Assembly (NCBI GenBank): GCA_023424785.1
Contig: JAFADP010000198.1
Span: 1 to 34,618 of the forward strand
Source of the DNA: Bacillota bacterium
Lineage (GTDB): Bacteria > Bacillota > Clostridia > Clostridiales > Clostridiaceae
Length of the DNA stretch: 34,618 nucleotides
Reading direction: 5' to 3'
The notes below the pieces were generated by a model that saw only the letters and a list, made by a program, of their open reading frames with translations, did not search any database and was not told the origin of the DNA. Both the position numbers and the translations under genes were made by a program. Within the stretch, counting starts at the first letter, position 1. Every line of letters begins with the position of its first letter. Shown here piece after piece: positions 1-8,000 of the stretch.

Positions 1-16
1 AAACTAAGGAGGAAAG

Positions 17-1339
17 ATGGAAGAGAAAAATTTAAAGAAGGAGATAAGTCTTTTCATGGCTACTATGCTTGTATGTGGTAACATGATTGGTTCTGGTGTT
101 TTTATGTTACCATCAACATTAGCATCAGTGTCAGGACCAGGAGCCACAATAATTGCATGGATTGTAACGACAATAGGTTCAATATTAATAGCAATTTCAT
201 TTGCCAATCTTGGAACTAAGTATCCATCAACAGGAGGGGCTTATTATTATACTAAGAAAGCATTTGGTGATTTTGCAGGCTTTCTAAGTGCATGGCTTTA
301 TTGGACTGGGGGATGGATTGGGAATGCAGCTATATTAGTTGCAATTACTAGTTATTCATCAGTTATAATACCTCAATTAAGTAATCCAGTAATTTCATTA
401 ATATTTTCAAGTATAGTATTATGGATATTTACATTTGTTAATATAGCAGGAGTAAAAAAAGCAGGAATGATTCAAGCTTTTGCTACAGTATTTAAAATAG
501 GATTTTTTGCGTTATTTATTATAGTTGCATTTTTAAATTTTGATAAATCAAATATATTACCTATGTTTCCAGAAGGAAAAGGGCTTAGCACAATATCACT
601 TGCGGCTACTTCAACTTTATGGGCATTTATTGGAGTAGAAAGTGCTACTGTTGCAGCAGGAGAAATTAAAGATCCGGAAAAAAATATAAGAAAGAGTACA
701 ATTTATGGTTTAATTATAGCAGCTATAATTTATTTAGCCATAAGTGTTGGTAGCATGGGCGCTATGAATAATTCAAGCTTAGCTCAAAGTACTGCACCTT
801 TAACTGATATACTTACAAATGCCTTAGGAAGTGGAGTAGGAAAAATATTAACTGTTGCAGTAGTTATTTGCATTGTAGGAACAATAATTGGATGGCTATT
901 AGCTACAGCTAGAATATCATATGCAGCTGGAGTAGATGGTGTATTTCCAAAATTTTTTGGGGAAATTAATAAAAAAACAGGAACTCCTGTTAATTCGTTA
1001 GTAATATCATCAGTATTAATTAATATATTACTAGTTATGAATTACCAAAAAGGAATGGTTAATGCATTTAATTTTATTATAATACTTGCAACATTATCAT
1101 ATCTTCCAGTTTATTTATTAAGTATTTCAGCAGAAATGATGATGCAATTTAAAGATGAGAAAGAGTTTAATATTATATATTTTATTAAAAAATCAATATT
1201 ACCACTATTAGCATTTATATATGTAATTTGGACTATATATGGTTCAGGAGCAGAAACAGTTATGTGGGGATTTATACTAATGTTATCTGGAATCCCAATA
1301 TATATATATAATTATCATAAAAATAAAATAGTTGAATAA
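17..1339 (+). CDS. APC-family amino acid permease
   Basis: A 440-residue integral membrane protein of the amino acid-polyamine-organocation (APC) superfamily, expected to import or exchange an amino acid across the cytoplasmic membrane. The first helix carries the family signature GNMIGSGVFMLPS (about residues 21-33). Hydrophobic segments continue along the whole length and fit about 12 helices, which with the length is normal for the family. The stretch WAFIGVESATVAAGEIKDP near residues 202-220 matches the conserved helix 6 region of these carriers. The start ATG sits 5 bases after AAGGAGG. A strong terminator follows, so the gene ends its transcript here; any upstream operon partner lies outside the window. 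The substrate cannot be read from the sequence; exchange in an amino-acid fermentation pathway is possible. The family call is secure. Confidence 0.9.
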   Translation: MEEKNLKKEISLFMATMLVCGNMIGSGVFMLPSTLASVSGPGATIIAWIVTTIGSILIAISFANLGTKYPSTGGAYYYTKKAFGDFAGFLSAWLYWTGGWIGNAAILVAITSYSSVIIPQLSNPVISLIFSSIVLWIFTFVNIAGVKKAGMIQAFATVFKIGFFALFIIVAFLNFDKSNILPMFPEGKGLSTISLAATSTLWAFIGVESATVAAGEIKDPEKNIRKSTIYGLIIAAIIYLAISVGSMGAMNNSSLAQSTAPLTDILTNALGSGVGKILTVAVVICIVGTIIGWLLATARISYAAGVDGVFPKFFGEINKKTGTPVNSLVISSVLINILLVMNYQKGMVNAFNFIIILATLSYLPVYLLSISAEMMMQFKDEKEFNIIYFIKKSILPLLAFIYVIWTIYGSGAETVMWGFILMLSGIPIYIYNYHKNKIVE

Positions 1340-1344
1340 TAAGC

Positions 1345-1405
1345 AACCACCATTTTATGTGAGAATAATTTAAAGGTTAATTCACATTAAAAAGGTGGTT
1401 TTTTT
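1345..1405 (+). terminator. Intrinsic terminator after the APC permease
   Basis: AACCACC at 1345 pairs with GGTGGTT ending at 1400. An inner arm, TGTGA with TCACA, lengthens the hairpin, and a run of seven T residues follows. Confidence 0.85.
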
Positions 1406-1589
1406 ATATTCTTAGCTAAGGGTAAAGAAAAAATATGTTGTTATCTAGATATGAGAGATAACGAAATAGATTAGGATCTTTAAGAAAAGCTCATTTTTTA
1501 CTTATATAAATAATAATTATTAAGTATATGGTAAAAATAATTTAGTAGAAGTATACGGATTAATTATTAATATATAAGGAGATATTTGT

Positions 1590-2999
1590 ATGAGTTATGT
1601 TTTAGGTTATTATTTAATGCCACATCCACCCATAATAATTCCTGACATAGGAAGAGGCGAAGAAAAAAAGATAGATAGTACAAGTAATGCATGTAATAAA
1701 ATAGGTGCAGAAATAGCAAGTCTTAAGCCAGAGACCATTGTTGTTATTACACCTCATGCAACCATGTTTTCAGATGCTATAGCTATTTCAGATGAAGAGA
1801 GAATTAGTGGAGATTTAAGTCAGTTTAGATGTAGTAATATAAAAATGGATATTAAATTAGATAGAGAGTTTAATAAAAAATTAGATATAAATTGTCATGT
1901 TGAAGGAATTCCTGCTGCACCAATAAATAAAGAGTTATTATCAATGTACAACCAAAGTTTTAAATTAGATCATGGAACAATGGTTCCGCTATATTTTGTT
2001 AATAAATATTATGCTGAATACAAGTTGGTTCATATTACATATGCTGCTTTAGGACCTATGATTTTATATAGATTTGGAATGGAAATAGAAAAGGTAGCAA
2101 ATGAGCTAAAAAGAAAAATAGTCATAATAGCAAGTGGTGATCTTTCTCATAGACTTAAGGAGGAAGGTCCTTATTCTTATTCACCTTATGGAGAAAAATT
2201 TGATAAAGAACTTTTAAGTAATCTTGAGAAAGGTGATGTTAAGTCTGCACTTAGCATGGATTATACTATGGTGGAGGAGGCTGCGCAGTGTGGACTAAAC
2301 TCTGTAAATATTCTTTTAGGAGCAATGGAAGGTAAAGAAATTAAAGGAGATGTGTTATCTTATGAAGGACCATTTGGAGTAGGATATGGTGTAATGAAGT
2401 TTAAAAGAGAAGCAAAGGAAAATAGTGCTTTAGATATATTAATAAAATCAAAAGAAGAAAGATTTAAAAGAAAGATAAACAATAGTAATCCTTATACAAG
2501 GATTGCAAGAGAAAGTTTAAATTATTATTTTGTTCATGGTGAAAGAATGGAACATATAAAAGATGTGCCACAAGAGCTTTTAAATGAGAAACATGGTGTT
2601 TTTGTATCATTAAAGAAATTTGGAGAATTAAGAGGGTGTATAGGAACAATAGCACCTACAACTAATTCTGTAGGTGAGGAAATAATAAAAAATGCAATAG
2701 AATCAGCGCTAAATGATCCAAGATTTCCAGCTTTAAGAGAAGATGAATTAGAAGATATAGATATATCTGTAGATGTACTAATGGATGCAGTACCAGCTTC
2801 TAAAGAAGAGTTAGATCCTAAAAAGTATGGAGTAATAGTTACTAAAGGTTATAGAAGAGGATTATTATTACCTGATATTGAAGGTATTGATACAATAGAA
2901 AAGCAGTTAAGTATTGCTTGTAGTAAAGGTGATATAGACATTAATGAAGATTATAATATAGAAAAGTTTGAAGTAATAAGATATAAGGAAGGTGAATAG
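1590..2999 (+). CDS. Fused Memo-like (LigB-type dioxygenase fold) and AMMECR1 protein of the AmmeMemoRadiSam system
   Basis: A 469-residue two-domain protein. Residues 1 to about 270 resemble Memo and class III extradiol dioxygenases, with candidate metal ligands H12 (PHPP), H56 (TPHA), H128 (LDHG) and H187 (GDLSH). Residues from about 280 to 469 form an AMMECR1 domain marked by GELRGCIGT (345-353) and, further on, a DPRFPAL motif. In many bacteria these are two separate genes; here they are joined. The next gene is the radical SAM partner, and together they make the AmmeMemoRadiSam set, whose biochemical function is not established. Start: ATG at 1590 after AAGGAGATATTTGT. Identification rests on motifs and the neighbouring radical SAM gene. 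Confidence 0.9.
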   Translation: MSYVLGYYLMPHPPIIIPDIGRGEEKKIDSTSNACNKIGAEIASLKPETIVVITPHATMFSDAIAISDEERISGDLSQFRCSNIKMDIKLDREFNKKLDINCHVEGIPAAPINKELLSMYNQSFKLDHGTMVPLYFVNKYYAEYKLVHITYAALGPMILYRFGMEIEKVANELKRKIVIIASGDLSHRLKEEGPYSYSPYGEKFDKELLSNLEKGDVKSALSMDYTMVEEAAQCGLNSVNILLGAMEGKEIKGDVLSYEGPFGVGYGVMKFKREAKENSALDILIKSKEERFKRKINNSNPYTRIARESLNYYFVHGERMEHIKDVPQELLNEKHGVFVSLKKFGELRGCIGTIAPTTNSVGEEIIKNAIESALNDPRFPALREDELEDIDISVDVLMDAVPASKEELDPKKYGVIVTKGYRRGLLLPDIEGIDTIEKQLSIACSKGDIDINEDYNIEKFEVIRYKEGE

Positions 3000-3000
3000 T

Positions 3001-3987
3001 GTGGACTATAAAGTTTCATTTTATGAAAATATAGATAATAAAGTTAGATGTAAAGTTTGTCCACATAACTGTTTAATTAATGAGGGGAATTTTGGTGTAT
3101 GTAGAGTAAGGAGCGTTAAACACGGAAAGCTTTTTGCAACTAATTATGGTGAAGTAACTTCAGCAGCAGTTGACCCTATAGAAAAAAAGCCCTTATATCA
3201 TTATAAACCTTCAAAAAATATATTATCTATTGGAAGTTTTGGATGTAACATGACATGTAGCTTTTGTCAAAATTATGAGATTTCACAAAATAGACCGGCT
3301 ACAGAATTTTTAGAAATAGATAGATTAATTTCTATTATAGAAGATGTAAATAACAATGCAGGGATAGCTTTTACTTATAATGAGCCAATGATGTGGTATG
3401 AGTACATGTTTAATGCAGCTAAAAAGATAAAAGAACATAATGAGGAAATAGGTGTAGTTGTAGTTACAAATGGATATATAAATAAGGAACCTCTTAATGA
3501 GCTTCTTCCTTATATAGATGCAATGAATATTGACTTAAAAGGTTATACAAATAGATATTACAATAAAATATGTGGTGCAAATTTAGAGCCGGTATTAGAG
3601 AGTATAAAAAGATGTAATGATAATTGTCATGTTGAGATTACCACATTGCTTGTGAGTGATGAAAATGATTCATTAGAAGAGATTAGAAATATTGCAGAAT
3701 TTATTTCAAGTATTAATGAAAATATACCATTACATTTAAGTAGATACTTTCCAAGATATAAGATGGAAAATAAGGCTACTAGGATAGATAGAATAATAGA
3801 AGCAAGAGATGAAGCTAAGAAGTATTTAAGATATGTATATGTAGGGAATGTAGGTGGTATATATAATAATACTTATTGTACCAATTGTGGAGAAGTAATT
3901 ATCAAAAGAAATGGATATAATACAGAAGTGCATTTACATGATGGAAGATGTGATTTTTGTGGAAGAAAAACAAACATAATACAATAA
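3001..3987 (+). CDS. amrS: AmmeMemoRadiSam system radical SAM enzyme
   Basis: A radical S-adenosylmethionine enzyme of about 328 residues, related to pyruvate-formate-lyase activases. The cluster motif CNMTCSFC (C82, C86, C89) is the CxxxCxxC that holds the 4Fe-4S cluster. An N-terminal CKVCPHNC motif (C17, C20, C24) and a C-terminal pair, CTNC and CDFC, could bind metal. It is the third component of the AmmeMemoRadiSam set and follows the Memo/AMMECR1 fusion with no gap. Its substrate is unknown in the family. I chose GTG at 3001, because AAGGAAGGTG (2985-2994) then sits at proper ribosome-site distance. A GTG at 2992 is in frame but overlaps that site. Translation is probably coupled to the upstream gene. 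Confidence 0.9.
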   Translation: MDYKVSFYENIDNKVRCKVCPHNCLINEGNFGVCRVRSVKHGKLFATNYGEVTSAAVDPIEKKPLYHYKPSKNILSIGSFGCNMTCSFCQNYEISQNRPATEFLEIDRLISIIEDVNNNAGIAFTYNEPMMWYEYMFNAAKKIKEHNEEIGVVVVTNGYINKEPLNELLPYIDAMNIDLKGYTNRYYNKICGANLEPVLESIKRCNDNCHVEITTLLVSDENDSLEEIRNIAEFISSINENIPLHLSRYFPRYKMENKATRIDRIIEARDEAKKYLRYVYVGNVGGIYNNTYCTNCGEVIIKRNGYNTEVHLHDGRCDFCGRKTNIIQ

Positions 3988-4077
3988 GAAACAAGTAATG
4001 GTATAAGGTGTATTTGCAGGTATAAATATATATGTATATATTGATTTATAAACAATATAGTAAATATATAAATAATG

Positions 4078-4104
4078 GCATACTCTATATGGGTATGCTT
4101 TTAT
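4078..4104 (+). terminator. Terminator after the AmmeMemoRadiSam genes
   Basis: GCATAC (4078-4083) pairs with GTATGC (4093-4098), followed by TTTTATT. Between here and about 4290 the gap is AT-rich and holds only the repeated motif listed separately. Confidence 0.7.
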
Positions 4105-4155
4105 TATAATTTATTATTGTCTTTGTTGTTAAGATATGCTAGAATACATCTGAAG

Positions 4156-4262
4156 AAATACGAATAATTATTTTAAAAATAACAATAATTATCGTCAAAT
4201 TAGAGTGAGAATATTAACAAAGTTTGATTAATACTAAAAAAACATTTCAAAATACGAACATT
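4156..4262. promoter_or_regulatory. Pair of PurBox-like direct repeats upstream of the purine operon
   Basis: AAATACGAATAAT (4156-4168) and AAATACGAACATT (4250-4262) share AAATACGAA. The second matches the Bacillus/Lactococcus PurBox consensus AWWWCCGAACWWT at 12 of 13 positions. The first matches at 11. A PurR protein is not encoded here, so the role is inference only. A related AAATACGATA lies near 9699, upstream of a two-component system, which weakens specificity. Confidence 0.3.
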
Positions 4263-4290
4263 ATATACAATAATAAAATTTTATACATTA

Positions 4291-4319
4291 TGGATTTTGT
4301 TATATTTTTTACTTATAAT
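4291..4319 (+). promoter_or_regulatory. Possible promoter of the purine operon
   Basis: A perfect -10 element TATAAT lies at 4314-4319. The -35 region at 4291-4296 (TGGATT) is poor, which would suit an activated promoter. Transcription from about 4326 would give a leader RNA of about 110 bases. Confidence 0.4.
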
Positions 4320-4323
4320 GAGT

Positions 4324-4433
4324 TTCTTCAATAAGTTTTAATCCATTAAATTCGTCTAGATACAATCTGCAGGACGGGAAACCTGGATCGCTAGAAATAG
4401 CCGGGGTATCTAAAGCTTTATTTATTGGAGGAA
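4324..4433 (+). promoter_or_regulatory. Candidate structured leader RNA (unassigned riboswitch-like element) of the purine operon
   Basis: Three levels of pairing are visible. An outer stem pairs TTCTTCAATAA (4324-4334) with TTATTGGAGGAA (4422-4433), giving 11 pairs with one G-U and one bulged G, and it covers the ribosome site GGAGG of the first gene. Inside, TAGATAC (4357-4363) pairs perfectly with GTATCTA (4406-4412). That stem encloses CAGG/CCTG (4370-4373 with 4382-4385) and a GAAA-capped GCTA/TAGC hairpin (4390-4401). An alternative arm pairs CCTGG (4382-4386) with CCGGG (4401-4405). The GC-rich core stands out in an AT-rich gap. I could not match it to the purine, PRPP, guanidine or other common riboswitch consensus, so no class is claimed. 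Confidence 0.5.
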
Positions 4434-4437
4434 AAAA

Positions 4438-6222
4438 ATGAAACAAACAATTACCAATTTAAAACAACTTATCCGTGCAGGAAGAGCTATCATACCAGCA
4501 CACACAGTAGTACTAAATGGAGACCTAGTAAATGTTATGACAAGCGAAATTTACAAGGCTGATGTTGCAATTTATGAAGATACAATTGTAGCAGTAGGAG
4601 ATGTAACAGATTATATAGGTCCAGACACAAAAACTATTGACGCAACAGGAAAATATTTAGTACCAGGTCTTATCGATGGACACATCCATAGCGAATGTAG
4701 CAAGCTTAGTATAACAAGCTATGCAAAGGCAGTAGTTCCTCGTGGAACAACAAGCATGATATCAGGTCTTGATGAGTATATATCAGTATCAGGCTTAGAG
4801 GGATTACAAGAAATTTTTAAAGAAATTAAGGCTAGCCCACTTAAAGTATTTTGGGGAGCACCTTATAAAACGCCTTATACATTTCCGCAATCTACAGTTG
4901 CTTTCAATTTTACTAAAGAAGTACATGAAACAGTACAACAATGGCCAGAATGCTTTGGTGTATGGGAAACAGTACGTGAATATGTAACAGAAGAAGATGA
5001 AAATACTTTAGGAGCAATAGAAGTAGCTGCTAAAAATAATCTTCCTATATTCGGATGTGCTCCTATGGCAAGAGGTAAAGAATTAAATGGTTATCTTTGT
5101 GCTGGAATTAGACTAGATCACGAAAGTTATGATCACGAAGAAGTAGTAGAAAAAATGCGTAAAGGAATGCATATGCTAGTTCGTGAATCATCTGTAACTC
5201 ATTTTCTTAAGGAAAATATAAGAGCTGTAACAGAGGTAAATCCTTACCTTGCAAGACGTGTTAGCTTCTGTACAGATGACGTAACAGCAAAAGATGTTTT
5301 AGAAAAGGGTCATTTAGATAATGTTGTACGTTTAGCAATAAAAGAGGGTGTAGAGCCAATGACTGCTATTCAAATGGCTACTATTAATAGTGCTGAAGCG
5401 TATAGAATTGATCACTTAGTAGGATCAATATCACCAGGAAGAATTGCTGATATTCTTTTAGTAGATGGCATAGAAACATTTAACGTAGAAACAGTTATTA
5501 CAAATGGTAAGTTAGTTGCTCAAAATGGAAAATTAACTTATGAATTAAAAGCACCAAAGAGAAGTGCTATATTAACTAGTGAGTTAAAGTGTGCTAAAAC
5601 TACAAAAGAAGATTTTGAATATAGAGTAAATATAGAAAATGGACAAGCTAAGGTTTTATCAATGGATGTTAAAGGACCTTTCGTTCGTAAGAGAAGAGAT
5701 GTTGTTCTTGAAGTAAAGAATGGAGTTGTACAACCAGATACAGAGCAAGATGTATTAATGGTATCAGTTCTTGAACGTTTTGGACGTAATGGAAATAAGT
5801 CTTTAGCATTCTGTTCAGGATGGAAACTTAAGAAGGGTGCAATGGCATCATCAGCTGCTCCAGATGATAATAATATTATTGTTATGGGTGCAAATGCAGA
5901 AGATATGTCTATTGCAGTAAATCACTTAATTGAAAATGGCGGTGGACAAGTTGTTGTTGCAGATGGTGAAGTTATTAACTTCTTACCACTACCAGTTGGA
6001 GGAATTGCAAGTGATTTAGAACCAGAAGAAATTGCTCATTTAGATACTATTATTAATAAGGCTGCTAATGAGCTTGGTTGTGATTTACCAGAACCATTAA
6101 TGTATATGTTCTTCTTACCTATTACGGCTATTCCAGACTATGCTATTACAGATGTAGGACCAGTAGATTGTATTGCATTAGATACATTCGATCCTATTCT
6201 TGAGCTTATTGAGAGTAAGTAG
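4438..6222 (+). CDS. Adenine deaminase-like amidohydrolase, divergent paralogue with altered metal site
   Basis: A 594-residue amidohydrolase of the adenine deaminase (AdeC) type, with a C-terminal adenine-deaminase domain. It keeps the HxH metal motif (H82, H84), a candidate bridging glutamate E177 in GVWETV, H228 in LDHES and an aspartate in FCTDD (280-281). It differs from the next gene at two conserved places. Where that protein has DPHEIANV this one has LDEYISVS, and the histidine of DGHSPG is replaced by cysteine (C207 in FGCAPM). Substrate or activity may therefore differ: it could be another deaminase, a different cyclic-amide hydrolase, or a regulatory relative. It is the first gene of the purine operon, with GGAGG 7 bases before ATG, and the ribosome site may be masked by the leader RNA. 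Confidence 0.8.
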   Translation: MKQTITNLKQLIRAGRAIIPAHTVVLNGDLVNVMTSEIYKADVAIYEDTIVAVGDVTDYIGPDTKTIDATGKYLVPGLIDGHIHSECSKLSITSYAKAVVPRGTTSMISGLDEYISVSGLEGLQEIFKEIKASPLKVFWGAPYKTPYTFPQSTVAFNFTKEVHETVQQWPECFGVWETVREYVTEEDENTLGAIEVAAKNNLPIFGCAPMARGKELNGYLCAGIRLDHESYDHEEVVEKMRKGMHMLVRESSVTHFLKENIRAVTEVNPYLARRVSFCTDDVTAKDVLEKGHLDNVVRLAIKEGVEPMTAIQMATINSAEAYRIDHLVGSISPGRIADILLVDGIETFNVETVITNGKLVAQNGKLTYELKAPKRSAILTSELKCAKTTKEDFEYRVNIENGQAKVLSMDVKGPFVRKRRDVVLEVKNGVVQPDTEQDVLMVSVLERFGRNGNKSLAFCSGWKLKKGAMASSAAPDDNNIIVMGANAEDMSIAVNHLIENGGGQVVVADGEVINFLPLPVGGIASDLEPEEIAHLDTIINKAANELGCDLPEPLMYMFFLPITAIPDYAITDVGPVDCIALDTFDPILELIESK

Positions 6223-6240
6223 TATAGAGGTGGCATAATT

Positions 6241-7971
6241 ATGGAAAAAAAGAATCTTAAAAAATTAATTGATATATCAGCAGGAAGAATTCCTGCTGAT
6301 GTAGTTATAAAAAATTGTAAAGTTGTTGATGTATATAATGGTGCTATTATTGAAGGTGATATAGCTATATGTGACAACTTAATTGCAGGTGTAGGAAAAT
6401 ATGATGGAAATAAGGTAATAGATGCAAAAGGCAAGTATGCCACTCCTGGGTTTATTGATGGACATATACATATAGAGTCATCTTATGTTAGTCCTGAAGA
6501 ACTTGGGAGACTTATAGTTCCTCATGGAACAACAACTATTATAGCGGATCCACATGAAATAGCTAATGTATGTGGTTTAAAAGGTATAAATTATATGTTA
6601 AAGGCATCGGAAGGAACAGCTCTTGATATTCAAATGATGTTACCTTCATGTGTTCCAGCTACACCATTTGAACATTCTGGAGCTAGAATAGATGCTAAAG
6701 ATATGGTTGAGCCTATTAAAGATAACAGAATTCTTGGGTTAGGTGAATTTATGAACTTCCCAGGAGTTGTTGAAGGTCATGATGATGTATTAGATAAGTT
6801 AATTGTAGCTAAAAATCAAGGGAAAGTAATTGATGGACATAGTCCAGGATTAGTAGGAAATGCACTTAATGCTTATGCTGCTGCTAATATTCATACAGAT
6901 CATGAATGCGAAACTGTTGATGATATGCTTAATAGAATTTCACGTGGTATTTATGTAATGCTTCGTCAAGGTTCTGCTTGTCATAATCTTAGAACTTTAG
7001 CAAAAGGAGTTACTCCTTTTAATAGTAAGCGTTGCATACTTTGTGCAGATGATATGCAACCAAAAACTATTTTAAGTGTTGGTCATTTAGATAACAGTTT
7101 AAGAATGTGTGTAGAAGAAGGAATTGATCCAATTATATCTGTTCAAATGGCTACTTTAAATGCAGCAGAATGTTATGGATTAAAAGATAGAGGTGCAATT
7201 GCACCAGGATTAAGAGCAGATATTGTTCTTGTAGACAATCTTAAAGATTTTAATGTAGATAATGTTTTAATAGAAGGAAAAGAAGTAGCAGCAGGTGGAG
7301 AGTATAAATTACCAATATCACTTCATGATATTTCTGAAACAAAGGGAAGCTTCCATGTTAAAGATTTCTCTAAAGAAAAATTAAGATTAACTATTAAATC
7401 AGATAAGGCACATGCTATTAAGATTTTACCAGGTGGGGTAGTTACAAGTAAAGAAGTAGTCAATATTAAACGTGATGAAAATGATGAATTTATATATAAT
7501 CCTAATGAAGATATAGTTAAGGTTGCAGTAGTTGAACGTCATCAAAATACAGGTAATGTAGCTGTAGCTTTATTAAAAGGTTATGGAATAAAAGAAGGTG
7601 CTATAGCACTTTCAGTAGCACATGATTCTCATAACATCATAGTTGTAGGTGTAAGTGACGATGATATGGAGTTTGCTGTAAAAGAACTTATTAACCAAGG
7701 TGGAGGATTTGTAGTTGTAAAAAACAAATCAGTATTAGAAAGCATGCCTATGCCAATAGGTGGTCTTATGAGTGACCAGAGTGGAGAATGGGTAGATAAA
7801 AAGCTTACAGCTATTCATAATATTGCACATGAAGTTCTTGGTGTAAGTAAGGATGTAGAACCAATTATGACACTTTGTTTTATGTCTTTAGCTGTTATTC
7901 CAGAATTAAAACTTACTGATATGGGCTTATTTGATATAGCACAATTTAAATTTATACCAATTGAAGCGTAA
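6241..7971 (+). CDS. ade: Adenine deaminase
   Basis: A 576-residue adenine deaminase that would convert adenine to hypoxanthine and ammonia in the cytoplasm, feeding purine salvage. All family motifs are present: GHIHIESS (H75, H77), DPHEIANV (103-110), GEFMN (E169, likely bridging the two metals), DGHSPG (H200), TDHE (H221) and CADD (D270/D271). The C-terminal domain is complete, and length is typical. It follows the divergent paralogue by 18 bases with an AGAGGTGG ribosome site, and an NCS2 permease follows 29 bases later. The arrangement fits uptake and deamination of a purine base. Confidence 0.93.
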   Translation: MEKKNLKKLIDISAGRIPADVVIKNCKVVDVYNGAIIEGDIAICDNLIAGVGKYDGNKVIDAKGKYATPGFIDGHIHIESSYVSPEELGRLIVPHGTTTIIADPHEIANVCGLKGINYMLKASEGTALDIQMMLPSCVPATPFEHSGARIDAKDMVEPIKDNRILGLGEFMNFPGVVEGHDDVLDKLIVAKNQGKVIDGHSPGLVGNALNAYAAANIHTDHECETVDDMLNRISRGIYVMLRQGSACHNLRTLAKGVTPFNSKRCILCADDMQPKTILSVGHLDNSLRMCVEEGIDPIISVQMATLNAAECYGLKDRGAIAPGLRADIVLVDNLKDFNVDNVLIEGKEVAAGGEYKLPISLHDISETKGSFHVKDFSKEKLRLTIKSDKAHAIKILPGGVVTSKEVVNIKRDENDEFIYNPNEDIVKVAVVERHQNTGNVAVALLKGYGIKEGAIALSVAHDSHNIIVVGVSDDDMEFAVKELINQGGGFVVVKNKSVLESMPMPIGGLMSDQSGEWVDKKLTAIHNIAHEVLGVSKDVEPIMTLCFMSLAVIPELKLTDMGLFDIAQFKFIPIEA

Positions 7972-8000
7972 TAAAAAATTAACTAGGGGAGAAAAAATTA

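Noticed and set aside
1440..1462. Hairpin GTTATCT/AGATAAC between the permease and Memo gene
   Set aside because: It has no T tail and no protein-binding pattern that I know; a 7-base stem in AT-rich sequence may be chance.
4358..4412. Standard purine (guanine/adenine) riboswitch in the purine-operon leader
   Set aside because: The junction consensus and kissing loops of the purine class are absent; only a general multi-helix shape is shared, so no known class was assigned.
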